Assembly (NCBI GenBank): GCA_027946365.1 | Contig: JAPEUQ010000011.1 | Coordinates: 1,466,640-1,530,639, forward strand | Origin: Kalmusia sp. IMI 367209 | Taxonomy: Eukaryota > Ascomycota > Dothideomycetes > Pleosporales > Didymosphaeriaceae | DNA length: 64,000 nucleotides | Direction: 5' to 3' | Part shown: positions 48,791 through 61,369 of the stretch, one piece after another | Numbering within the stretch: position 1 is the stretch's first letter | Layout of the letters: the number at the start of each line of letters is the position of its first letter | Made by a program: the position numbers and the translations under genes | The notes under the pieces: model-generated | Seen by the model: the letters and a program-made list of their open reading frames with translations, nothing else | Databases searched by the model: none | Told to the model about the DNA's origin: nothing

Positions 48791-48999
48791 TTAAAAAAGA
48801 ATAACTAGACTAGTTTAAGTTATAAAAGATTATAAAACCTAAATACTTTATATTTATATATAATAAAAATAGAAAATAGATTTTTATATACTAAGAAACC
48901 CATATAAGATTAGATGAAAAATATGAAAAAACTAAAATATAGTATCCTCATCTAAATTCATTTTAACTTCTTCCTCTTTTTCTTTTATATTTTACTAAA

Positions 49000-49689
49000 A
49001 TCCTCTTTAGTATTTTCTTTTATATTAATAGAATCTCTATCTTTTTATCCTTATAAAGTCTAACCTCTTCTAGTAAATAATAGTCTTTATTTAGAAAATT
49101 AATAGTATTAAGAAAATAAAGATCCTCTTTTAAGAAGAAATCTTTATTATTTTTATAGTCCTCTTTATTAAAGACTTTATCTTTAATAAAGACGACCTCT
49201 TTATTATTAATTATATTCTTAGCCTTAAAGCTATTAATTAAATCTAGAGGACATTAGTATATATAAAATATAATAAAGTAATACTTACTATAATCTTTAA
49301 ATAAAATACTTAAATAGAGTAAATAAGTATTTATTCTTTTAGAATAGCTCGTTCTTTAGTATTAGGAGTATATAATAGATCTTTATAGTCTAGATCTATT
49401 TTATTCTCCATAATAAGGTCTAGAAATATATTAGTTAGTAATTAATTTATAAAAAGATAAAAACTTACTTAAAGTAATTTTAAACTTATTAATATTATAG
49501 TACTTAAGCCGTTTTAAATAGTAAACTATTCTTAAAATATTTAAATATTCTATAATAGTACTATTAGAGCTATCCTTTTTAAATTTATTAATTAGAGCTT
49601 TTTATAGTAGAATCTATTTTAGTAGATTTAACTACTAAACTTCTATTAATAGAAGTTCGAATAATATCTTGCGTAGTAAGGCTAGACAT
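49000..49689 (-). pseudogene. Second, divergent gene of the hAT element (unknown protein)
   Basis: On the minus strand an ATG at 49,689 opens MSSLTTQDIIRTSINRSLVV. After a homopolymer indel it continues with KDSSNSTIIEYLNILRIVYY and LKYYNINKFKITL. A 49-nt intron (49,468-49,420) has a GTAAGT donor, a CTAAC branch site and a TAG acceptor. The same sites are kept in copy B near 53,700-53,750. A further Lys/Asn/Asp-rich frame (KEVVFIKDKVFNKEDY) lies at about 49,020-49,230. I recognise no family. The sequence is Ile, Lys, Asn and Ser rich, as expected from AT-rich codons. Copy B has lost the start codon (ATG to ATA). Conservation of the intron in both copies is the main reason to believe this was a gene. 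Confidence 0.5.
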
Positions 49690-49849
49690 AGTAATAAATA
49701 GTAGATAACGTAGTAAATAACGTAGTAGATAGTATAATAGATAAAATACTAAGTAACTTAATAAGTTAAGTATAAAAATAATATAGATAATAATAAAGAA
49801 TTTATATACTACTTCTATTTTTTTAAAGATTATTAATTATAAATTGAAA

Positions 49850-50085
49850 ATGGATTTAAACTATAGTAAAGTCCGTATGATTAATAAGAAATGGATTGAA
49901 ACTATAGTAAAGTCCGTATAATTAATAAGAAATGGATTTAAACTATAGTTAAGTCCGTGTATTTAATAAGAAATGGATTTAAACTATAGTAAAGTCCGTA
50001 TAATTAATAAGAAATAGATTTAAACTATAGTTAAGTCCGTGTATTTAATTTAAAACGATTTAAACTATACTAAAGTCCGTAATAA
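49850..50085 (+). repeat. 41-bp tandem array between the two hAT genes
   Basis: Six units with core TTTAAACTATAGTAAAGTCC; CTATAG occurs at 49,861, 49,902 and 49,943, a 41-bp period. Some units read GTTAAGTCCGTGT. An equivalent array is in copy B. Confidence 0.85.
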
Positions 50086-50223
50086 ATTTATAATAAAGAC
50101 TTTAAACTTTTTTAAGTTAAGAATATAAATATAATACTTATAACTAGTAAAAGTAAAAGTAAAAGTCTTTTAAATTATTTACTATACTATCTATCTATCT
50201 TTATCTATCTTTTTTTTTATAAC

Positions 50224-52510
50224 ATGGGTTCTAAAATTAATTTTACTAAAAAGGATTTAAAAAGTCTAATTTAGAATTACCTCCTATAACTAAATTAGCT
50301 AAGGTTTTTAGTACTAAACAATTTAAATTAGAAGTTCTACCTTATATAGATAATGAAACTAGAAAGTTTAGAGCTAGTTGTAATTTATGTAAATATAAAA
50401 AAATTAGTACTTGGCCTTTTAATACTACTAATTTATATAGTCATTTTAAATATAAACATTTTACTTATTTAGAATCTAATTTAGATGAAAATAGTTCTAA
50501 TTTAGATGATAATAGTAGTATAAATACTATTAATAATTATTTTAGTAATTCTAGTAGTAGTAATCTTATAAGAAAAAGACCTAGTTTTATACTATTTAAT
50601 AAAGAAGAATATAAAAACTACTTATTACAATTTATTATTAATAATAATTTACCTTTTAGTTTAATAGATAGTCCTAGTTTTAAAAATTTATTAAAATATA
50701 TAAAAGACGATTTACCTACTATTAGTAGAGAAACTATAAGAAATGAATTAACTATTTTATATAATAGAGAAACTGCTAAACTAAAGAATAAAATTAAAAG
50801 TAATAATAGTAAATTTTCTATTACATTAGATGAATGGAAATCTAGTAATAATTTAGATTTTCTAGCTATTACTCTACATTTTTATAATAATAAATTTCAA
50901 CTAGAAACTTATTTAATAGGATTTGAGGATTTAAATAATCTAGATAGTTATAATAGTAGTAATCTTTATTCTATTTTAGAAAGGTCTTATTAAATTATAA
51001 ATTAAGTGATGAATTATTAGGAGTAACTAGAGATAATGCTACTCTATTAATAGTACTATAGAACTTTTAAAAGACAATTTTAGATTTAAATTTAATAATA
51101 ATATAGTAGATATTAAATGTTTCGCCCATATTTTAAATTTAATTAGTAATACCTTTTAGATTATATATTTTTAATATAAATACTACTAAGAAGTTTAATA
51201 CTAATATTAATAATATAATAGAAATTTACGAAATAAGAAGAACTAATTTAAATATTAATAAAATACTAGAAGATACTAAAGCTATACCTATAACTATAAG
51301 AAATTATATAACTAAATTTAAAAATAATCACTATCTTAAGAATAATTTTAGAACTACAGTAAAGAAAAAAATAGTAATACTAATAATAAAGGAGTAGAAA
51401 ACTTAATAAAGGATAATTTAACTAGATGGTTATCTACTTATAATATGATAGAAAGATTTCTTTATTTTAAAGATGAAATTACTACTATTACTAATAAAGT
51501 TAATAATTTAGATAATATTAGAAAGAAAAATATAAATTTAGAGCCTAAAATACTAGAAAAGGATTAGGTTTATTTAGAACAAATTAGAACTATTTTAGAA
51601 ATTTTTAGAAAGCCTACTATAAAGCTACAAACTATAAATTATTCTAATAACTATTTTACTATTATTTATATTACTAAATTATATAATAGTCTAGAGTCAT
51701 TCTATTTAAAAACTTATAATAATCCTTTTATTAACGCCGGTTTAAAAGAAGCTAAAAAGAAACTTTTAGAATACTATTCTATTTTAGATAATAATATAGA
51801 TAAACTAAAAGACTTATATTTAATAACTATCTTAAATCCACAATTTAAATTAGATATATTTAAAAATTTGAATTATAGTAATGAAATTATAAGTAGTATA
51901 AAAGATTATTTTATAGAAATTTATAATGAATATAAAGATATTTATAAAGATAATATTATAGATACTACTTTTAATAATACTACTATTAATTTAGATATAA
52001 ATAATAGTAGTAGTGATGATGAATTATATATAACTAGTAATAATATTAATACTTTAGTAATAGAAAACGAGCTAGAATTATATTTAAATGAGGCTAGAGT
52101 ACCTAAAGATATTAATATAGAAGACTATTATAATTCTAATAAAACTAGATTTATAATATATAGAATAGCTAAAGACTACTTAGCTATTCTATCTACTTCT
52201 AATGCTAGTGAATCTACTTTTTTCTAAAGTAGGTGATATAGTTACTAAAAAAGAAATAGACTATTACCTAGTACTATTAAAAACTTATAATTTTAAAAGA
52301 TAGAAATATAGTAGAAGATGAAGAAGAAGAGATTAACGATAATAAATTACTAAGTAAAAAAATAATAGATCTAGAAATAAAGGTAAACAAAGGGCTACTA
52401 GTAATAATACTATAATAGATTTAGAAGAAGTAGAATTAGAAGATAGAACTACTACTAGTATTACTAGTTATAGTAGTATTAGTAGTGGTAGTAACTATAG
52501 TATATAGTTT
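50224..52510 (+). pseudogene. hAT transposase, frameshifted
   Basis: From ATG at 50,224 the pieces in order are: an N-terminal segment; a BED-like zinc finger (SCNLCKY, then LYSHFKYKH) near 50,360-50,460; an acidic/Asn-rich stretch; TLDEWKSSNNLDFLAIT at about 50,825; TRDNAT at about 51,030; KCFAHILNL at 51,117; LTRWLSTYNMIERF at 51,419; and the dimerisation domain ending DYLAILSTSNASES near 52,220. Against copy B at least three single-base deletions break the frame (about 50,261, 50,986 and 51,043), with further shifts after 52,220. Internal TAG stops are few, so decay is mainly by indels. In functional relatives the protein cuts and pastes the element. Confidence 0.75.
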
Positions 52511-53409
52511 AGAAATTATCTTAAGTTTTTTTATATTTTAAAGTTAACGATTCCCTAGATTATAACATATAGTAAAAATTCTACTTTTAAAAAAATTAAT
52601 TATAGCTTACCTAATTGAGTACTTAATATAATTCTTATATAATATAAGTCGTATTAAGAACCTTATTATTTTCAATCTACTAGCGTACTTTTAGTAATCC
52701 AATTACGACTTTTAATTAATAGTTTTCGATATATTTTAGAAAGTGTCTTAAAGTAGCCTTTAGAAGATACTTACTAAAGTAGTCTTTTAATTATATTAAG
52801 TTTCTAGCTAACTAGTTATACTATTATACTAATTCTAATAGATTATAGCTTAATCTAAAGTATTATTTTAGATATATAAAATAGATTTATCATTTTATCT
52901 ATAATACTAGTTTTAGTATATACTTTTTTATAAAAGTATTCTACGTCCTTTAGAGTTATTTATAAAAGTAGTAGTTTTAAAAAAATTAAAATAACTTAAT
53001 ATCTAAATAAATAACTACTATAATTTAAATTATATTTTAACTATATAAAAGTACTTTATAACTTTTATATTTTAGATATAGTATATTATTATAGAATCTA
53101 TTTATAAACTATACTTTTATTAAAAATCTTAGCCTCTTAGAACTTTATAATAGAAATCTATCTTATTACTCTATTATTTATAATATTTCTACTAAATATA
53201 GTAATAATAATAATTATTGACTTATTAAAAAGTATAATCCTAGTAAATATATTTAGAAAAGATAAATAGAATAATCTAAAAACTTCTTTTAATTATTTTC
53301 AACTAGACTTTAATAATTATAAGCTATAAACTTTATAGTCGAGAAAGATAGTACTATACTATAATAATTATAAAAGAAATCTAATAATTCTCGAATTTCT
53401 AGACTTAAT

Positions 53410-53591
53410 TACTAATTTAGTAATTTAGTAATTACTATATAATTACTAAATTTTCATTTAGTAATTAGTTTTAGTAATTAGTAATTAAGAATTTAGTAAT
53501 TAGTAATTAGTAATTAGTATTTGCTTATAATACTATTTAGTAATACTAAGTAATACTAAGTAATATTTAATTACTAAATTTTGCAACACTG
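53410..53591 (+). repeat. hAT-type right terminus with TAGTAATTA array
   Basis: About 15 imperfect TAGTAATTA units precede the end AATTTTGCAACACTG. Its complement starts CAGTGTTGCAAAATT, a typical hAT terminus. The next 8 bases AGATAGAG resemble the internal AAATAGAG at 49,310-49,317, the expected size of a hAT target site. Confidence 0.6.
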
Positions 53592-54124
53592 AGATAGAGT
53601 AAATAAGTATTTATTCTTTTAAGAATAGCTCATTCTTTAGTATTAGGAGTATATAATAGATCTTTATAGTCTAGATCTATTTTATTCTCCTTAATAAGAT
53701 CTAGTAATATAGTTAGTAATTTATTTATAAAATAAATAAAAACTTACTTAAAGTAATCTTAAATTTATTAATATTATAATACTTAAGCCGTTTTAAATAG
53801 TAAACTATTCTTAAAATATTTAAATATTCTATAATAGTACTATTAGAGCTATCCTTTTAAATTTATTAATTAGAGCTTTATAGTAGAATCTATTTTAGTA
53901 GATTTAACTACTATACTTCTATTAATAGAAGTTCGAATAATATCTTGCGTAGTAAGGCTAGATATAGTAATAAATAGTAGATAATATAGTAGATAACGTA
54001 GTAGATAGTATAGTAGATAAAATACTAAGTAACTTAATAAGTTAACTTTATAAAAATAATATAGAAAATAATAAAGAATTATATACTACTTCTACTTTTT
54101 AAAAATTAATAATTATAAATTTAA

Positions 54125-54325
54125 AAAAGGATTTAAACGATAGTAAGGTCCGTATTATTAATAAAAAGGATTTAAACTATAGTAAAGTCCATATAATTAA
54201 TAAAAGAATAAATTTAAACTATAGTAAAGTCCGTATAATTAATAAAAGAATAGATTTAAACTATAGTAAAGTCCGTATAGTTAATAAAAATAGATTTAAA
54301 CTATAGTAAAGTCCGTAATAGATTT
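54125..54325 (+). repeat. 41-bp tandem array in hAT copy B
   Basis: Six units with the same core (AAACTATAGTAAAGTCCGTA) and 40-41 bp spacing, in the same place relative to the transposase start. Confidence 0.85.
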
Positions 54326-54464
54326 ATAATAAAGACTATTAAATTTTTAAGTTAAGAGTATAAGTAGTAGATGTGTTTTTATTTATTAAAAATTAAATAC
54401 AACTTTTTAAACTATTAGGTTTACTATTTATTATACTATTATCTTATCTTTACCCTTATATATT

Positions 54465-55450
54465 ATGTCTTCTAAGGTTTACTTTACTAAGGAAGATTTA
54501 ACTAGTCCTAATTTAGAGATACCTAGTATTTCTAAACTAGCTCCTATTTTTAGTACTAGAAAGTTTAAATTAGATATTTTACCTTATAAAGAAAATGAAG
54601 CTAGAAAATTTAAAGCTAGTTATAATTTATATAAATATTATAAAATTAATAATTAGCCTTTTAATACTACGAATTTAAATAATTATTTTAAAAATAAGCA
54701 CTTTACTTATTTAGATAATACTATAGAGGAAAATAGTTCTAATTTAGATGATAATAGTAGTATAAATACTATAAATAATTATTTTAGTAATTCTAGTAGT
54801 AATAATTTAATAAGAAAAAGACCTAGTTTTATTTTATTTAGTAAAGAAGAATATAAAAACTTATTATTAAAATTTATTATAAATAATAATTTATCTTTAG
54901 TTTAATAGATAGTACTAGTTTTAAAAAATCTATTAAAATATTTAAAAGATGATTTACCTACTATTAGTAGAGAAACAATTAGAAATGAATTAACTAGCTT
55001 ATATAATATAGAAAAAACTAAATTAATAAATAAAATAAATATTAATAATAGTAAATTTTCTATTACTTTAAATAAATGAAAGTCTAGTAGTAATTTAGAC
55101 TTTTTAGCTATTACTTTACATTTTATAATAATAAATTTATGTTAAAAAGCTATTTAATAGGATTTAAAGATCTTAATAATTTAGATAATTATAGTAGTAT
55201 TAATATTTATCCTATTATAGAAAAGGTTTTAATAGATTATAATATAAATAGTAAATTATTAGATATAACTAGAGATAACGCTACATCTATTAATAGTACT
55301 ATAGATTTATTAAAAAATAATTTTAGTTATAAATATAATAATAATATAATAGATATAAAATATTTGCCCATATTTTAAATTTAGTTAGTAATAGCTTTTA
55401 GATTATATATTTTTAATATAAATACTACTAAAAAGTTTAATAATAATATT
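54465..55450 (+). pseudogene. hAT transposase fragment, copy B
   Basis: Starts MSSKVYFTKEDLTSPNLEIP and runs in frame to a TAG at 54,654 where copy A has TGG. Both finger cysteines of copy A (SCNLCKY) read SYNLYKY here, each a TGT to TAT change. Later pieces match copy A to the KCFAHILNL region (here KYLPIF after a shift) and end at the truncation point. It cannot encode a working enzyme. Confidence 0.75.
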
Positions 55451-55453
55451 AAA

Positions 55454-55545
55454 AGCCGCACTAGTTCCTTAAAATAGTATTAATTACCTTTTTAAAATCT
55501 TCTAAATCCTTTTATATTTAATATTAATATAGACTTATAGAGTTA
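55454..55545 (+). repeat. Fragment of the inverted-repeat element
   Basis: About 90 bp (CACTAGTTCCTTAAAATAG onward) match the left arm at 36,047-36,125. It then gives way to copia LTR sequence. Confidence 0.7.
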
Positions 55546-55559
55546 ATATTAGATTACTA

Positions 55560-58500
55560 TTTTTAGTGAGCGAATTAATCAGATTACTATATAAGAAATA
55601 TAAGCCGGATAGGCAGAATTTATAGATTATAAGATCTTCTACTTATAAAACTCTAAGTATTTAGTATTTAGATTATTAGAATCCTTTGGATTGTAATCAT
55701 TCCATTACTTAAAGCTTAACCTAGAGCCTTATATTTATAATATACCCCTAGACGAGCTTCGTTAGTAGTAAGTCTATAAGGAGTCTATAATAGTAAGCCT
55801 ATAATCTAGTGGTAGTAGTAAGCCTATAAGTATATAAAACTCTATTATAATAATTATAATTAGTTATACATAAGCTCTTTATTAGTTACCTCTAGTAATT
55901 ATATACTTTTCTTTAAATACTTCTAACCGCCTCGTATGTAATCACGTAAATGGGTGACTAGGATAATAAACTTATTATAATTTTATACTCTTACCTTCTC
56001 TATTCTCTTTAATCTCTCTTTTAATTATTATATTAGATCTTTATTTTTATATTCTTTTAGTTTTATTTTATTTTCGCTCACGCTCTTTAAGATTTTAATT
56101 ATAGTATATAGCTATCTCTAGACTTCTTATTTTATTAATCTTTTTATCTAGATAACTTTATAGTAAACGCGCAGTCATCCTTATAAGTCTATAGTAATCC
56201 TATCCCTATTATACTTATTATCTAGTTCTAAGGAAGGTCTTTATAGTTTCTAAGATTCTTAAGTTAATCTAATCCTTATACCTTATTATACTATTAAAAA
56301 GGAGCTCTAAATTAGAAAAATGGCGAAGATACTCCTTTATTAATTAAGAATAAAAGTAATTCTATATAAAGAAAGGTACTAAGAAGCGCGTTTATAGTAC
56401 TCCTTATAAAGAGTCTTATTAGGGATATATATAAAGCGCGATCTCTAGTTAATCTAATAATATCTATTTTAATCTTATTAATAGTTCTACTTATTATTAT
56501 AATTACTCTTTAGATTATAGTTATATTAAAGTATAAGTTTCCCTTTTAAGATTATATAGTTTCTTCCGCTAATCATCTAGTAGCCCTAAGAATCTTAAGC
56601 CTTACGTAGCTAAATATCTTTAAGCTTATTAAGAGGGTTAGACTATAAGTTATTTAAATCTCTAGTTTTATTTATTAGGCTAATAGATCTTAGAATAAGG
56701 ACGTTAAAGAGCTATATAATCCTATAAAATTACCTTTAACTATATTTATTATAGTCTTTCATATAAGGTTCCTAGCTTTTATCTAGTAATATTAAAAGCT
56801 TTAGTTAGATTAAGATTTCCTTTACTTCTAAGGGCTCACTATAATTAAAGATTTCTCCTTATATTAAAATTTCTCTTAAGTTTTAAGTTATACTGCGATC
56901 TAAATCGCTCATAATAAAACTAAGGATATAATTATAATTAGTAATAAAGATAAGTTAAGTAAAGAAAGTAATTATAAGACTACCCTAGTTCTAGTTATTA
57001 AAAGAGTTATAAGCGTAATCCTACTTCTAACGCTAATAAGGCTTATTCTACTATTAAGAAAACTTATAAAAATACTTCTAAAGGTTAATTTAAACCTTCT
57101 AGAGGAGCTCTTTAGTAATTAAATTATAAAACCTAAGATTACTAAAAAGTAGCTAGAGGCTATTCATATAGCACTTTTAGAGCTAAAAAATAAATAAGGG
57201 GATATTCTTATCTTTACTTTAATTACCGTTAAGACTCCGCTAATAGCCATCTTTAACATAATCTTAGTAACGTTTAAAAATCTAAGCTTAGAGTTCCCTA
57301 TTATTAAGTAGTCTATTAAATCTAATAATTAATTCTATACTTCTAATAATAAGCTTCTATTTAGGAATCCTTCTACTATTCTAGTTAAAGCTTACTCTTT
57401 AATAAATCTTTTTTTTATATAAATTGGCTTTATCGCTTCTAACTACTCTAAGCTAGAGTGTTCCTTTTTCCCATAGTACTTAGATAATCTATAGTAGTCT
57501 TATAGGCGTATAGAAGTATACTAAGGCCTATATACTACTTAATAAGTTCTTAAATCTTTTAAATAGTTAAATAGAAGCTTTCACTCTTCTTTAACTTTAG
57601 TTAATAGACTTTTTATACTCTTATAATATTATATTGCCCTTAAGCTACATTAGTAGATAATATTCTATAGAGGCTTAGCTTCTTTTATAATAATTTAATT
57701 ATAGTTTCTTTATTAATCTTTCTACTATATAGTAATTAAATCTTATAGATTTAGAAGCTTTATAAAATATATAAACTACTATTTTATTAATAGTTTAGTA
57801 AGCCTATCTACTAATATATTACTTATAGATAGATAGAAAACTTTAAAAGATCCCTTCACGTACTCTTATTATAGTCATATATTCTAAATATTAATATAGC
57901 GTAGACGCGTAGTTATACACTCATTTTTCCTATAATAAGCCTAATTATCTACTTATTATTATAGAAAATTCACTATATATCTCTTAAGTCTAAGGTAAGC
58001 TTATAAAAGAGGCGCTTTAGAGTTACTTCCTTACTTATATACTTTAAAGCTAGAAACTCTACTTCTATTATAGATATTATTATTATACTTTAGTAAACTA
58101 CTTTCCATAAGATTAGTCCTCTAAATAATATAATAATATATTTATAAGAAAGATCGTCTAGTCTCTAGATTATCTATAAATAAGATATCTTTATAAATTA
58201 GTAGATTAGGTTATTATACCCTCTATATTAAATGGATTTCTAGTGTATTCTATATAGAAAAGTAATTATATAATCTACTATTATAAGGTGTTCTAGGCCT
58301 AGATTTATAAGAAAGTATAAGAGTTTTAATACTATAAAAGTAACGTCTAGTCATATTATAATTACTATATAAAGTACTAATCTAATATATTCTTAATAAA
58401 TCTTAATATCTCTCTTTATTACTTTCCTAGAATATTTTCCAAGCTCTTCTAATAGTAAGGGTATAGCTAAAAAGCTTCTATTAGTATCTAATTTAAACCG

Positions 58501-59700
58501 TTTTATAATCTTATTAATATAGATATTATATATTAAGGTAATCATCCTATATTCTCAATCTCTTATAACGCGCACCCCTAAAAACTACTTAATAGATCCT
58601 TATTACTCTATCTTATATTTTCTATAATCTAATCCTATATTACTTAAGCTTCTTACTTATATCTTTTTTAAAAAATAAGAAGAATATTATTTATATAGAA
58701 GATTACTAAAATCCTTGTTCCTTATTAAAGAATAAGTATAGTTCTTCTTTTAATACGCTAAGCCTTCTAGCTTTAAGTATACCTAAGAACTCCTCATACT
58801 AAAGGAGTAGTAAATCTCTTAAGCTATATAGAGCTTTATTAAGTTTTATATTTTCTAGCTTTCTTAAAACTATCTAGGAGCTTATAAAGTACTAGATTTT
58901 CTACTATAATATAGATATTTAGAAATACATCTACTATATTATACTAAAGAATCTCTAGATTAAATTCTATTATAATTACTATAGCTATTCTAAAAGAATA
59001 GGCTGCTAGAGTAGCTACGTATATTAAACTAAGTATATCTTTCTTTAAAAATCTCCTCTTATAACGATATAAGCTTTATACTTAAAAAGTATCTATTTTA
59101 ATTATATTTATATATCTAAATCTATTTTTAGTAAGTAGATATTTAGAAACTTCATCTTATTAAATTTCTAATTATATCCCTTTCTTTTAAAGTATGTTAA
59201 TTTCTTTATAAAGGCTTTTTTAAAGCTTCTTAAGTAGATATATACTTAACTACTTCTAATTTAGAGGTTCTTTTGGAGGCTTATTTTATATAGATAAATA
59301 GGAGGTACGCCAACTATAGCTTTAAGAGCATAGTTAACTCTATAACTAAGTTAATTATAATAAAGGGTTATTACTCATCCTAGACCTTTATTATTCTAGG
59401 AAAGAATATATTTATAAAGTTTTACTAAGGATCGTTAGATAGATCTATAATTAGTATATAAATACTTTAGTTTATCTTACTCCATAACTAATTACTAGAT
59501 CTAGATCTTCTACTCCTCTATTATCTAAAGTAATAGTATCTATATACTAATTATCTATAGAAGTATTTCCCTATAGTCTTATATTTATATAAGTAGTATA
59601 ATTACTAACGCGCCTTTATCTTTAGTATACTAATGGGTTTACTACTTTATCTAGGACTATAGGATCTTCTAATCTAGTTTAAGAGATAGACGTTAAGCTC
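55560..59700 (-). mobile_element. Second copia copy, truncated
   Basis: It starts with LTR-like sequence (GAGCGAATTAATCAGATTAC, cf. 39,566) that is diverged in its middle, then a GGGG polypurine tract (minus). Collinear internal sequence matches about 39,750-43,330 of the first copy, for example 58,380-58,900 against 42,000-42,530. Similarity ends near 59,700, before the integrase region and 5' LTR. Confidence 0.7.
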
Positions 59701-61369
59701 TTGAGGCATATACAAAGGGGTATCTTTACTCTCTGAGGCGGCGTTCCAGTCCTTATAAGGTCTAGTTATAGACAATAGTATATACTTCACACTAGGATTA
59801 ATAGTAAAAGGATGACTCTAGTTATATTAAGTAAATAATACTTAACTTCCCTAAAGAAAAATATAGTATAGATTTTACGCAGCTCGTTCGCTTAGCTTCC
59901 TTAGCATACTAGACCCTATTAATTCTAGTATAATACCTTAATACTATAATAACTTTATAATATCCTCGTTATAGAATCTCCCCTCTAGCTATAGTCCCTT
60001 ATAGCTGTTATAGCCTTAATAAAAACCTCACTCTATAGGAAAGAAAAGAGTGTTTATAGTATTAACGTTTCCCATACGTACTATAGATACGTAGTATATA
60101 TACGGTATTTATAATAGATATAGTATACGCGTTATTATACTAAGATTCTATACCTTCCATTTTTTAAGATCTTACCTACGTAGCGGTAAGTCTATAATAT
60201 AAATAAATAATTTCTTTATTTTAATCTTATTATAATACTATATTAATCTTCTTATTTTTAATACTATATATGACACTACTTTAGCGTATACAAAGCGTAT
60301 ATGATTCGTTTATCTAAATTAATTATTATAGTCCATTGCCTACTCCTAAGTATATTAAGAAGACTATACTATATAATATATATGATTTCGCGTAGAGTAC
60401 TACTACTAAGCGTACTAATCAAGTCACTCTTATTATAACTTATATGTATTATATATAGAGTCTAGTTAAGCTACTAGGTAATTATAAGAAATCTAAGAAG
60501 CGCTATTACGAAAGATTATAAGAATAGTAATTAGAGGTAACTATATCTTAATAGAGAAATTATATGATCATTGCGTTATATATACACTTGTAGCTAATAT
60601 TATTTATAGGTACTAGTAGTAATAAATAATAATTATTTAAATTATCTTTATAAGCTTTATAACTAGTACCGCATCATGTTACTAATATCTAGCTATAGCT
60701 ACTTATAGGACCAATCAGAGATCTAGACTTAAGGTATAAAATTTACACAGGCCTAGAAATAGTTTAACTTAGAGCTAGTAAATCATAGCGTTATAGTATA
60801 TTCTAGAACTCTAATAGGTTTAACTACCTAAGTTCCTACTATAAGTCTTTAATTTTTCAGCTAATTCTTTAGAAGTAGCGCTATATCACTACTACCCTTA
60901 AGACTCTAGTAAGTCTTATTCTATTATATAAGATTAGTATATTCACATCTTAAATATACTTAAAGCGTATACTAATATCTTTTAAACTAATATCTTAGTC
61001 TAGGCCCTTTAGGCTACTTAGGTAAGAGGATAGTGGCTAAGGTGACTCCGACGACAGCGATAACGATAGTAAGATTAATTTACTTAAATAATTAATTAAA
61101 GGAGATGATTATAGATATGATTAATAAGGTGACGGTTAATAATAATAGTAATAATAAGTAAGACAGCTTAGCGTATATAGGGCGTGGATCCTAGTAAGCT
61201 TATCTTCCTCTTTTTCTACCTTCTAGTATTTATATTTTAAGTAGATACCCTATGGATCGTATAGTCCCTAAATAATCCTATTTAATAGTTATACCTATAT
61301 ATACCTTTTATACTCTTAACTCTTTCTTACGGGTGAAGATCCTTTCCCTATTTAAAAGTCTATACTAGT
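59701..61369. other. Unassigned AT-rich sequence
   Basis: No gene or resolvable element. It probably includes the 3' LTR and untranslated part of the gypsy element that ends near 61,370, but I could not find the LTR edges. Confidence 0.4.

Larger units (their letters stand above)
48950..53591 (+). mobile_element. hAT transposon, copy A, broken
   Basis: Contains a decayed transposase (50,224-52,510, plus), a 41-bp tandem array (49,850-50,085), a divergent second gene remnant (49,689 downwards, minus) and a right terminus rich in TAGTAATTA ending TTGCAACACTG at 53,591. The left terminus was not found, so 48,950 is only the edge of what I can relate to the element. The hAT assignment rests on a BED-type finger, the CFAHILNL and TRWLSTYNM motifs and a C-terminal dimerisation domain. 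Confidence 0.7.
53592..55452 (+). mobile_element. hAT transposon, copy B, truncated
   Basis: Collinear with about 49,311-51,240 of copy A, including the divergent gene start, the tandem array and the transposase N-terminal half. It is cut at the left by a hAT-type terminus and at the right by the inverted-repeat fragment at 55,454. Confidence 0.75.

Noticed and set aside
53410..53580. CRISPR-like array (TAGTAATTA repeats)
   Set aside because: Units are 9-mers without regular unique spacers, in a fungal transposon end.
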